Source: Setaria digitata
Lineage: Eukaryota; Nematoda; Chromadorea; Rhabditida; Setariidae
Length of the DNA stretch: 64,000 bases
NCBI GenBank assembly: GCA_003640385.1
Contig: RCAB01000224.1
Location: forward strand, 34,900 to 98,899
Reading direction: 5' to 3'
This document shows positions 51,609 to 64,000 of this stretch, piece after piece; the stretch's first letter is position 1; each line of letters starts with the position of its first letter. Under the pieces are notes generated by a model. It did not search any database. It was given only the letters and a program-made list of their open reading frames with translations, and was not told the DNA's origin. The translations under genes were made by a program, and so were the position numbers.

Positions 51609-52911
51609 CATTTAATAACTGAAAAAAGGGGTATAAAATGCTTAGTTTTAATTTTTTTTTTTTTGTGACGAATAATCACCAAATTTGAAATAGCGGCAAG
51701 GATTAAATTATATCTATTTGAATTGATAATTTTCAATAAGCAACTGAATTGAAATGAACCATTACAACATTTCCCTTTCTGATTCATTAAAATGGAGTGT
51801 TCTATTTGCACAGCTTGAAATAAATGACACAATGAAATTGTCATCAAATTGTTTGTCAACAATTCATCTATAAAAATTTTTTCTTTTTTTCTTTTGAAAT
51901 TTGTCTTGAAATTACGGTCTTTTTTTCCCATGAATTAAAATGCATAATACATTTTTAGCATAAATTTATAACGAGTAAGAATGAAAACTACAAAAAAAAA
52001 AGCATCATATTATAACAATTGCTTATTTTTTTGATAAGTTTTCAAGTTGCATTTCCTTCTTTTGCAATTGTTAGACAAAATTTATTTGTTAAACATTTGC
52101 ATAAGGTAGATGAAATGGGTTAGCCAAATTTCGTGAATAATATGACAAGGTCGAGAATGATATGACAATGTCGAGAGTTTCGAACAAAGAAAAAAAAATG
52201 GTCGGTAATGGTTGAGCTGACACTATTGAAGTAGAGTTCTTTAATCTTAATCTCAAATAATTTGCAACTTATGGCAGGATATATTCTATCAAACTGGCAT
52301 ACTCTCTTAAATTCCTTTTTTGAGAACACATTTGAACCATTTATATATAATTTCGTTTTTCAGCTATAATCATATCTGTTATCAGTCTTGCTTGTAATTT
52401 CTTCGATTGTATGAATTCATTTTAATTATAATAATTGTGTTAACAATATATTATATGGAAGGAGGATTTTCAGATGAGTCGAGCTCTGTCGAATTGTCGA
52501 TGTGTTATTTCATTATAGCAAATTTATTAATAAAGAAGAATAAGAAAAGATTTTAAATAACTCTTAGATTAAATCTATTTCTTTTCTGAAAAACTTACTT
52601 TAAAAAAGGATTCTAGCATTATTTTGAAAGTGCAGTTTAATTAACGATAAGAAATGAATAAAGGGAAGTTTATATCACAACATAATGGAATATTACTGCT
52701 ATAAGTAAAATTATAAGTGCAATTAAGAAGAAAGGAAACTGAAATTTTATACAAATTTAAATATGATAGAAAATTTAATGAAAGCAAACCATAGAGGCAT
52801 CATATTAGTCAAAAATAATGACACAGAAGTTCGTGTCTCAAATGGCCTGAGGGGAAGATGCATGTCGGCACGATGTCAATTTAATTTATAATCAAAATGC
52901 TCCAAGCAATT

Positions 52912-53000
52912 TAATTTTCTTATACGTTTAATATATTATATATAAAAATTTATATATATTTTAATACATATATATTAAAGTATATATATATATTTAATCG

Positions 53001-53040
<40 letters not shown>

Positions 53041-53132
53041 CGTATATATATATAATCGTATATATATAATAATCGTATATATATATATATATATATATTA
53101 GATATATATATATTAAACGTATAAGAAAATTA
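52912..53132 (+). repeat. 25-bp inverted repeat flanking a ~170-base AT-rich core
   Basis: TAATTTTCTTATACGTTTAA then TATAT at 52912-52936 is the exact reverse complement of 53108-53132. The core is nearly all TA dinucleotides, with internal inverted AAATCG arms. The whole block could extrude as a cruciform. Confidence 0.85.
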
Positions 53133-56100
53133 TATATATACTAAAAAATATATAAATATTTATATATAATATATAAGAAAATATATTTGTATATCGAAAA
53201 GTATTTTGGAAAATATTATTTAAATGGAAAATTTAGTTTCAATTGATAAATCGATTAATCAAGATTTTTTTTTCATTATTTGTCATTGAAATTATCGCGA
53301 GAAAAAAAGAACAAAACTTCACAGCAGACTTTTTATTACTTTAATTTTTTTTTTCTTCTAAAGTTATACTGATAATTTTTTATTAGAATTACGATAAAAA
53401 TTGCAAAAAGAAAGATTAATTAATGAAAATATTACTGATAGAAATCTTTTGAATCAAACATCAACGCCAACGAATAATTCATCTATACTTACTGTATTAA
53501 TTACAGTAAATTACTCTGACGACAATTATTTAAATATCTTAAAGAAGTCATAATAAAATGAGCGATCAATCAGAGTTAAGGTATTGGAGGATATCCGATC
53601 TTCCATCACTTACAGAGATATCAATATCATATCACTTGAAATAATCAGGGATGAATGAATGAATGCAGTGGAAATAACGAAACACCAAAATCATATAAAT
53701 GGTCATTATCTCTATTTACAGTGTTTGTTCAGAATGATTGTTAGGAGAGACATATGGCTAGCCTAGTTATTACCCAGTGAATAATGGCCAAATGATGATC
53801 CATAATTATCTTTGAGATACATTTCAAATTTTAAACAAAGTTTTTTTTAGGCAAAGATTTTTAAAAGGAACTAAGCAAAATTTTGATTCATCAGGATTTA
53901 ATAAGGATTATCATCTTAATATCTTCATTTATCAATTGCAGCTATCAATTTAATGCTTTCATTTATCATTCATAAGTTTGTAGAGAAACAGAAATGTCTT
54001 ATAAGCGATGATTTAATTTTACAAAGGATTTTAACTATGTAATTTTTTAATTAGATCTCTCATAATACAAATCTAAAAGATATTCATTAGGATGAGATGA
54101 TATCATGATAATGCTGTCATGATTAAGCAAAACAAATTGGTTAAGCTAAATTCTAATTTTTCTAAATGATAATTATAAAAAATGCTGGAAAAAAGAGTCT
54201 TTTTTTAAATGAACAATTTTAATACTTTGATTTCCTGTTAGATTTGAACCTGAATCTTTTACTTTAGCATTTGTCGATTTTAATTACTATTGAATTCCAA
54301 AGTGCAACTATCAGTAAGTGATAATTAACTATCAAACAAAGAATTATTAATTGCAAAAAAGGAAATTAAATGTTATATAAGAATTTTCAATCTATCAAGC
54401 TGTTATTAATATGTGACTCGATAATTATGCTCTGACAGGCAGAATGAAAGGACGAGTGAAGGGACTATGACGAGGGATTGAATTTTATGCCTTTAATAAT
54501 AATTTCCAGACTGGTCCTGTGCTACCGTAAAGGTGGAAAGTTGATACACTGTGGCAATGATAGTCAAAAATAAGTTGCTACTGTGGGCAATATTTTTGAT
54601 CAAAAAAAAAAAATGATTTGATCTGCGCATAATAATTATTGTATAAATAAAAGTGCTGTTTGCAAAAAAATTTAAGTGATAAAGTGTTAATGATAAGGAC
54701 ATAGAAAGGAAAAAAAGATGAAAGAAAATGTAAAATTTGATTATTTAACAAAATGTAAAGGTGAATTTTGAAGTTTCACTTAAATGTTATAGTGAGAATT
54801 CATTTATTTATTAGATGTGTGAACGATTGTTCTCTATAATCATCAATTCACTTTCCAACTCATTGACTAAATTTTAAATTCAATTTTTCAATGAAACGAA
54901 ACAGTCAGTCCTCTGTGGTCTTAGGAATTCATGTAAATAAGAAGTTATATGAATAAAATAAACAAAAATTCCGGCTCAGTTCACTTGTTTACAAATGACT
55001 GATTTGGTATTTTGGAGGAATTGGACTGAATTAAATTAAAAAATCATTAAAGTAATTTAGTAAGAGACCTGAAAGATTTAAATTAGAAATAAAAACGAGA
55101 AGAAAGCCACAAAGATCGATGCTTTGTGCAAAATCATAGACTTATTTTATAAAAAAGAAAATTTTATACAACATTTGGTTTTAGGCTTATCCCATGCCAT
55201 CATTTATTCTTGGCTTATTTTATACCAAAAATCGGTTACAAAAACTGTTGGCCTGACGAGTAAAAGTGGAAAAGAATTTGGGCAATTTATGATTTGTTTG
55301 TGTAGTTGATTTGCCTTTTCCACTGGAGGTAATGCTAGTTTTAAGAATTAGCAAAAGTTGTTATATTGTGGCAGGTGAATGAGTTAATGGACAGAGTGGC
55401 CATTTTGAATGACCCTTGAACTTCAGCAAATTTCCTCAGCAGTTGAAGGATAACAGTTGTTGGATGGAAGGAGGTACAGCCTTTGATATGTGTAGGCTCA
55501 TGTCATCCAAGAAACAATGATTAATTGAGCTTATCATTATCATATATATCTACATCGATACATTAATGTTTATCAAGAGTCTAAATCGCTATTTGTTTAT
55601 CTAAAATTTGTAAAATTTCAAATAACGAATTGAATTTTAAATAAGGCTGGATGAATTTCGAATGAAATGTTCTATGCACTCATTTCATTATATTTCATTG
55701 TTTTTTCATTACTTAGAGATAAAATCTCAGAAATGCGACGCGACTGCGAACACAGCTGGAAGTACGCAAAATAAATTTGTGTCTGTGAATTCAAACGTTA
55801 ATTTAACCCTAGTATGATTTTGATAAATGATAAAAACAGATTAGCGGTTGGGAAAAGCTACGATTAATTGACAATTAGAAAAATTTGAGAATTTGTAATT
55901 TCAAATTTCAAATCACTAATGAACGTCCGGTGTGAGTTGATGATTAATTTTAAAAATAAATCCTAGAATAATTAAATATTTTTTTAGCAATGAGTTTTAT
56001 CCTAAATATAAGTTATTGTTGACCAAATATTTTCTTTTATCATTAAATATACAAAGATGCAATTTGATTTACAAGGATTTATACAATAATAGAATTTAAA

Positions 56101-57981
56101 TTTAATTTGCTTATGGAACTAATTTTTTTCTGGCAACTAAATGTACAAATTACCCACACATTAATAATTGTCTTTATCACTTATCACTATAAATGGTTAT
56201 CATCATGGGTCAAGGTCATTATCTCACATCAAGTTCGATCTTTTAGGTAATTCTACAGAAAGAAGAAAACTTATTAAACTGAAGTTAAAATAATAGCAAA
56301 TGAAACGAGACAACAGTGACTAATGATTGATTACCGGCGATCTAATGATAACAATAATTTCAGCGAAAGATACGGTGCCAGACTTACACTCTGTTTCTAT
56401 TGATAAAGGAATTGATAGCGATTGTCTGATTTGCTAAGCGATGGCTCTAAAAGATGATTTTATAGAAATGAGTTAAAGGATTGGGAATCTAAAAAAAGTA
56501 GCGAAAATTTGATGGTTATTGATTAATTTTTATATTTTTAGTTATTATCGTCAAATTTTTTATTGTTAGAAGTGATATGATAAAATACAAACATGATCAA
56601 TTCTTGAGCCAACACAAATTAAATTATTTTACACTATGATAACTGTTGATATATTTCAAAGTATAGAATATCCTGGATGCTACGAGAACTCTCATTATAT
56701 TTTAGAGTACTGAATACTGCAGGATATTGCAGCAATTTCCAGTTATTTTTTGCTAGCAACGAGAGGAAAGAAAAGGAAGGATAATTTTTGATTGTGACAT
56801 TTTTGCTTCATTTCCTTGGCTAATGCCAGATGAAATGAAATTTCAGGAAAAAGAGAAATGCTTGATGACTTGGCTAATCTATTTGATTTTAATAAGTGAC
56901 AGCAATTTGGGCTACTGAATAATACCAATAGTTTTTGTGGGAATCTTCAAAGAGAAATGAAATGCTGGGAAAGAGAGAAGCAGGCAGTAAATGAGTTCAA
57001 GAGAAGTGCCATCAACAGATCATTAAAATTGTAAAATCTTTTCCATTTTTTTTTTTTCATTTTTTTTTTTTTTTTTTTCTTTTAGGACAAATTTACGACC
57101 TTGACGTTATAATTGGAGAAGGATGGAGAGACAAAATATCAACGAAAATATGATTGATTACAGTGTGAGTGATATATATAACTTGTCAACTACAAAATTA
57201 TCACCTTATCAGTTTAGTTAGCTAGAGATATCATATCTGTTCAATTAGCAGTGAATGATACCGTTTAAATCACAATCAATTTTACAGCACTCTTTTGTGA
57301 TACATACATATGGAAGAAAAAAGACAGAAGGGCAGGAACTCTCAAGAAGAACTTTTGTTTTTATATTATTGCTTAAAAAATAAAAATAAAAAAGGATTCA
57401 AATTGCACAGATGTACAATGTAACTCATTATTTTGTCATATTTCGTCATTTATTTCAAGATTTTTTATCATTTAAATCACTTTTTTTTTCCGAAAGATTT
57501 GTTAAAAAGAAATGTAACTGCCATAAAACTGGAAACAAAAATGAGTGATTTTTCAAGTTTGAAATTGGAAATTTTAATGATTGATTTTTTGTAATCATTT
57601 CATTTCGGCCATAGAATGAATATGACAAGCCTGAATGATTCTATTCCACAGGGAATGATAGACAGATGGATGAGAGTAAGGATAAGTGAGAAATGATAAA
57701 TGGATGAATGAATAGATACAGGAAAGATTTAAACTGTAATAATTTGACGAATAGAAATAAGCAATTTTCATATTTTGTTAGTTAGTTATCAAGAGCCAAG
57801 TAATTTACTGATAATTATTAATAGATACTTATTTTATCACCGTAAAGTGATTGGAAAAAAAAGAAGAAACTTTGTAAGTTCGAATCGATTAGACATCGTT
57901 ACCACCTCGTGAATTACTACTATAAACCACCGACTGTCATCCCTATCCCTGCTATTGTCCCCTTGTCAACGACGAATAAAA

Positions 57982-58023
57982 TGTGTGTGTGTGTCTGTCT
58001 GCCTGTCTGTCTGTCTGTCTGTC
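57982..58023 (+). repeat. (TG)n(CTGT)n microsatellite
   Basis: A TG run grades into CTGT tetranucleotides with one CTGC variant. Confidence 0.9.
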
Positions 58024-61000
58024 ATGATTTTCTTGATTAATAGCTATTAAGATGGTGCTACCGGGAAGGATTACAAAATTTTCCGTTATCATGAAGAATG
58101 AATGAGTTGATGGCCGAATTCATGATAAAACGCGTAAACACATGCGTTAATAACATTTATGAATGTTGGTTAAGTTTTGTATAACTACTTTACTGGTAGT
58201 CTTAAATTTGATTAATTAACAATTAAGCATCAAATTCATTTAATAGGAAAAAAGTCTCGAGAAAATCGCAGCATCCTTTTTTTTCCCCAAAAAACTTTTA
58301 GTTCAATTTTGGATTTTTGAAAAGTAATTAATTACTTTCGTCTAATTAACAGATAAAGAAATCGTCACATCATGATGTAAGAGGATGCAAATTTTTTACA
58401 AACTTTGGCAAAATAAGAAATTTCCGAATTAGGATGTAAACGAGTGGTAATACATTAGTCATTTTTATTAATCATCTTTTTTTTTTTTAATGACCTCTGT
58501 CCTGCTATCATCATCAGTGTTTATCGGTGAAATATATCTGTGATTCTCACAACTCTTTCAGAATATCAGTCAATATCTTCAGTATTTTTTTCCAATTCTA
58601 CTTTTTTCTGATCGCAATTGAAGCACTCTACAAATGAAATGTTTATCAATTTCAGTTGAATAAGCTTTTTGAAATTTCCTCAGTTTATTCAGACAACTTG
58701 TGCGAAATTTAAATATCAAAATTTGAAAATTTTAAATAAGTCGGCAGAGCAAGTTAGAATTGATCCCAAATTACGGCTAATAATTAATATTCTAAAGTTT
58801 AATGAGGCGTATAGTGTAATATGTTATACAAATTATTATAAATCACGGAGACATATGTAAAGAATAGGAATATGTTTATTTTATGAAGCATTTAAATGAA
58901 TTTTTGAATAATAATTTTTAGAAAATAATTACTTTTCCCTAATCACATTATAAAATCACTTCTCAAATGGTAACAACTACCATTATCAAAAGAAATGGAA
59001 AGAATAAAAATTACAAATGTTCTGATCAAACTTGAATTGAAAAAAATTGCTCATTTTTTTTTTTCATGATTCATCTTGAAAATTGAATTGAGGTAGAGTA
59101 GGGTAGAATGTCAAGATAAAGATGTGTGACCTGAGGTAAAGGTGGAATGAATGAGATAAGCAGGTGTGCATCAGGTAGCAAATACTTAACTATTCTGAAT
59201 GAGATTTGTACTGCTCATTAGGCAAAAGGTACAGATGGTAATGAATAGATTGGGAACAGGTATGGATTAAGATTTGAACATCACAACTATTTATTTATTA
59301 CTTTGGTTAGCCATAAATTAGCCTCATCAAATAATGAGACTGGCATGATCGAATGTTGATATTCTTTTCAAATTTGTTCTTTAATTTTTATGATTTCTTG
59401 AAAAAGTAAATTAAATTAAAAAAGAATCTCATAGGATTAAAAATTAAAACAGCAAGAAAAGGTAGCAAGAAAGAAAATATTAAGAAAAATTCAATAATAC
59501 TAATACATCACATTATCCTAAATTTTATTTTTTATCCAATTTTATTTTTATTTAATTTTGTTTTTTAGTTTTAGTTTTTTATTTATTTCACTTAATTTTT
59601 ATTATTAATTTTTTTATCAGAAATATAGATTAATGCTTTGATAAAAAATTAAGTTCCAGCTTAATAACTGTTTGCAATTTATAAAAAGAAGTATGACTTG
59701 AAGATTTTTTGAAATTTCTTTCTTTTTTCGTGTTCCTATTTACGTAATATTAGTGCAAAATAACACCGTGAAAAACTCAAACCAAAGCAACGAACAAAAA
59801 AATTTTTGGGGAAGATTTGCTAAGTTATCAGATTATAAATGTAAATTTCGAGAATTTTTCGAGATTTTTTTTCTTCTCTTCAGAAATTAAATTCCCAACG
59901 GGCTGTGGTAGAGTAGAAAAAGCGTTTATGATTAATTTATATGTCATAATAAGATTGAGGAAACGATACCAATCCTGTTTCATAAAGCCCTCATACCACT
60001 CTAGGGAAATGAATTTATTACTGATTCATCGGAAGATATTTGGTTTGATAATGAAAGGAAACGAAGATTCAAGAGATTCATTCATTTTCGTCTGCATCCA
60101 CAATACAATCCTGATTACATCACTTTGACATTCACTGAAATGATACTTATCATTTTCTTTCGTCTTTCGTTCCATTAAATTTCTTTCAGTCCAAGAATTC
60201 ACTCCAATCAAATTTGCATTAGATTTGAATTTCTACTTATAATTATTACTGATATCGTGTATTGATTGTGTGAAAGTGAGAAAAAAATATGTAAGATAAA
60301 TTGATAGTTTGGAAGCGTAAAATATGATTATGTATCTTTCTAGACAGTATGTGTAAGTTAATAATATATTTAACGATTAATTGTTGAGCATTTTGTCTCG
60401 CCTGAAAAGTGAATGACTTATGATAATTGCAAGCATTGACTTGCTAAAATTAAAATTAGTCAAGCAATCAGTTTTCCCAAATTTAGATTAGCCATCATAT
60501 TTAAGCTAGTCGTTAAATGTACATCGTATGAAGCAGTCAGAATGCACAAATAATCCCTTAATTGATATCATCGATAATTAATGCAATTAATGTAATTAAC
60601 TGCTTCTATTTGTGATACTATGCAAAAATCTGCCCAAGCAATTTGAATCATATATAAATTTTAACAAATATTCACTTGTTCAATGAAGAAATTGATCTAG
60701 CTGGTAGAGAATTTAGCAGCACAAGGTCGCTATCATAATTAATGGAAGTTAATTTCTCATTCGACCGTTGTTGAAAACGACAGTTCCATTTTCCCGAAGT
60801 CATCGTCTTATCCTAACTCAAAATCTCGGCGGCATTCCTTTTTACATCATCTGACCCTATAGGTCAGACTATTAATGAATGTGCATTTTCTTGATTATTT
60901 CACTGAAATTTGGGATTACAATCATGCAAATCATGTATACCATCGTGAGAATTGTTGAAGAGTGTAAGAAACAATTCATTTCAAATAAAATCAATTCAAA

Positions 61001-64000
61001 TTTCGCAAATTAGTAAATGAAGCGAGAATTTTTGGCAATTGAAAAAGAATTACCAAACGATCAAATTTGCGCAAATTTTTAACGAAAATTTCGACATTTC
61101 AACAAATGATTTAACGATGAATATCTGGAAAATGTGCTAAGTTTCGAGAATTCTGAAGAGCAATTTGACATCCATTGTCCCATACCATTGATGTGAAATA
61201 AATTCAATTTTAGTTACAACGAGTGAAATTGAATTTTTCGACACGAAATGGACGATATCCATGTCAGTCAGTTTCCTTTTCATGCTGGAAAAAAATAGGA
61301 AGAGGAACGAAGGAATCTTTTCCATTAAAGGATCAAAGACTGCGTCAAATATATTTGCATGTAACGAGGGATTTACTTTGCTTATTTATTTATTTACCCA
61401 TTTATTCATTGCTTATTTACTTGTTTGGGTTTTCGGATAGACTACAGCAGCATCCAAATTGTTTTAACCTTTTTAGTCTAAATTACTCGTTGCTACTTCC
61501 TGCGAGTTCATTTGTTGCGTAGATGCAAAAGATACATTTTTATCGCTATAACTATAGCGATGAGTTATTGATTTGTATTAAAATCGAAATTCGAAATAAA
61601 ATCTTCAAAAATGATTTAAGAATTTGATTCAAATTTAAATTAAAGAATTTAATAAAATAGAAAAAAATTCTTAAAGCAGTTACGATAATAACGATGAATG
61701 ACATTGAGTCTTACCCCAAAAGGAAAAAGAAGACTGCTACCTTTAAGATAAATCTGTCTCTAGCATACTAATATCTTTAGGGTAGACTTATCTTATTTTT
61801 AGCACATTACCGGATAAAACGATTTGGAAGGTTTGTTTGCTTAGAGGATTTGTATAAATAAGTATGAAGGGATTTCGGTAATCGTGAATGGATAAATAAC
61901 GGATGGATAGACTGTTATCTAACATCTTTTGCAATATTATCCTTAAACTAAACCAAAAGATGTAGCCTTTTCCTGATATATAATTTTCTAGATTATTCAT
62001 TTTGTAAGAGCAGGAAGACGATAATGATAAATATATTATCAAGGAAGACATATCAGGTTTGTGTTGTTTCAGCGAAACATATTTAGCTACTGCTATTTTC
62101 CATGATGAGAGAAAAGAGATACCGGAAAATCCTTCCGAGATATTCTGATACATAATATGATCATATCAGTAGATTCCATCACTCAACCATTCTTTGAACT
62201 AATATACTTGGGAATGATAAAAGTAAAAATTGATTGAACCGTTTTTTTTAGCACCAATAATTGCCTTAGTGTTTCCTATATGAATTATTGCAGTGATAAA
62301 TTCGAGTGATAAACTAATTGAAATTTCAGTCTTTTCGGCATATGAAATTTGTTTTACATTTATTTCTTTTATCAAAATTATCAGTGATTTATCAGTAACT
62401 TTTGCTTTATATAACTATCACAAGAAGTTCAGCTTTTAAAGCGGTAGGTCAGAAGAAAAGAAGTGAAAAAGAAACAAAATCATCGGAAATGCCAATATCT
62501 TGTAATAATGTTTCACTTTTTTGTCCTTTTCAAATCGAATTTTTTCAGGAAATTCTATTAGCATAAGAAGTCTAAAATTGGACAATAAAGTAAGAAATAG
62601 AAATGGCAAATTTTAGTAATATTTAGAAAGCTCTAAAACTCTTAATGATTCTTAACAATTTTAGCACAATACTTTCCTTTTCTTCTTAAAATTTTCTGGA
62701 AATTTTGCTGCAAGACTTTTTTTCAAGAAAGAAAAAATGCATTAAAACAGAAGTAAAAATGGCCATCTTTAATGGATTTTGGTACTGTCCACCTATACCT
62801 GTTGATAAAAGCATTTAGAATTTCTTGACAACAAAATATTGGAGTAAAGTAAGCAAATGAAAATATTCCTGAACGACGATGAAATATACATATTAGTGGA
62901 ATAAAATGAAAGGAAAAAAACATAAATTTTTGATATTTTCTGAGAAATTTGATTTTAAATTCCGAAATTTTATTTACTTCCACGTAATAATTATTATTTG
63001 ATGAATAAAACTTATTTGATACTCACGTAAACGTTATTTAACGTACGAAACTCATTTGACTTTTCATTTAATCAATAGCTGAATTGTAAAATTTCACTTT
63101 GTTGTTTATGCGAAACTTATTTGAGCTTCATGTAATTGCAAAAAAAAAAAAGAAGAAAAAGACGACTCATGCAAATTTCGAGTTAAAACAAAGAATTGGA
63201 AATGCAATTTTAATGAGAAGTCTAATTAGCACTAAAATGTTTCGCATTTTTTCCAAAACAAATATGCAAAAGAGTAACAGCAATGGATGGTAGTGTCTGA
63301 ATGTGTGTCACGCAACTGATAGTATCAGTGTGAATTAAAATGTCACCATCTGCTACTGTTCATGATATCGTTTCACTAGCAAGCAATGATCTCTTGTTAA
63401 AGGACGACTCACTTTAATTATCTACCGGGACGGTCCCAGAAATTCAACTAAACATCACTAAATCGTTGAAATGGTCAAAAGAGCAATCCTGCCAAAGAAA
63501 TTTGAATTTTAATCATGAAATTTGAACAAGAAAAAAGAAATATCATTAATTTCTTTCATTTTTTGTGTGTGCAACGCAGTTCTAAAATTTTTTAAAGAAA
63601 AAAATTTATAGCATAATTTATCAAAACAAAAAAAAGGGAAGAAAACTTCAGTAACTAAGATAGAAGAACTTAAGTGGCTTTTCAAGATTTAATAAGCATG
63701 TATGACAAGAAGATTAACTAATTAGCTGCGGTATGACAATAATTGAGTTAACCATTTGTATAGTATAATTAGGCACCCTCTCCTAAAGTGGAATAGTCGA
63801 CAGCTAATTATTCTCGTTATCAAAATTTTGCATAAGCTAATTATTGTCTATCACTCATGTTAGCAATTTTGCGATGCAATAATAATAGGTGGAAATGGAG
63901 ATGACTTAGAGCAAGTATGAAATGTACAGCTAAAAAAAGCTTTTATCATAAATGAATGAACGATGAAGATAATGCTAGATTATCAGGCCTAAAAAAAAAA

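Larger units (their letters stand above)
45926..64000. other. 18-kb AT-rich intergenic region without a supportable gene
   Basis: No chain of splice-consistent exons or recognisable protein is visible on either strand. The longest open frame (62153-61788, minus, 121 codons) is about what chance allows in DNA this AT-rich. Contents seen: diverged tandem duplications at 46545-46690 and 51301-51608, a 27-base tandem pair near 47804-47857, a GA-rich run at about 47501-47540, a hairpin at 50265-50308, a contig-overlap duplication at 50696-50904, an AT cruciform at 52912-53132 and a microsatellite at 57982-58023. Confidence 0.6.

Noticed and set aside
54230..54310. GATTCAGGTTCAAATCTAAC on the minus strand, resembling a tRNA T-arm
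   Set aside because: No acceptor stem, D-arm A-box or anticodon stem can be paired around it.
59086..59115. TGAGGTAGAGTAGGG, resembling the let-7 seed
   Set aside because: No complementary arm occurs within about 80 bases on either side, so no precursor hairpin forms.
61788..62153. 121-codon open frame on the minus strand starting with ATG
   Set aside because: No recognisable domain and no splice-consistent partner exons. A frame of this length is roughly expected once by chance in 64 kb of DNA this AT-rich.

Overview
The window looks like nuclear DNA of a nematode, most likely a clade III (spirurid/filarial) worm. The support is very AT-rich sequence, short phased exons with GT..TTTCAG introns, dense homopolymer tracts, and a vesicular-glutamate-transporter-type gene built like those of nematodes. 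The species call is an inference; the eukaryotic gene structure is read directly. No bacterial operon, CRISPR array, rRNA or convincing tRNA is visible.

Three protein-coding genes were reconstructed by hand from splice sites, reading frame and intron phase. (1) On the plus strand, a long gene enters from the left edge and ends at a TGA at 20430-20432. Its 5' half has few small exons in multi-kilobase introns; its 3' half (11883-20432) has 16 well-phased exons. The product is a charged, probably disordered protein that I do not recognise. (2) On the minus strand, 29130 to 22770, ten exons encode a complete 510-residue SLC17/VGLUT-family transporter that converges on gene 1. It aligns closely with animal vesicular glutamate transporters, yet the three charged membrane residues known to be essential for glutamate transport in VGLUT2 are all replaced. 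(3) On the minus strand, 45781 to 40856, nine exons encode a complete 575-residue single-pass leucine-rich-repeat receptor with a tyrosine-rich tail ending in a class I PDZ ligand.

The remaining space (20.4-22.8, 29.1-40.9 and 45.8-64.0 kb) is AT-rich intergenic DNA with no supportable gene. It holds diverged tandem duplications, a 25-bp inverted repeat around an AT cruciform, microsatellites, CACGTAAGTG-type palindromes upstream of the transporter, a cluster of palindromes just upstream of the LRR start codon, and what looks like an excess of the ACTGATAA/TTATCAGT GATA motif. Three isolated N bases are each flanked by direct duplications and look like unmerged contig overlaps.

The genes do not form a pathway. 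Two of them (a vesicular/organellar anion transporter and an adhesion-type receptor) fit membrane trafficking or cell-surface roles. The best leads are the transporter's altered substrate-site residues, a candidate poison/cassette exon at 15664-15817 in gene 1, an exact 50-bp repeat at 1694-1935, and the palindromic leader of the LRR gene.
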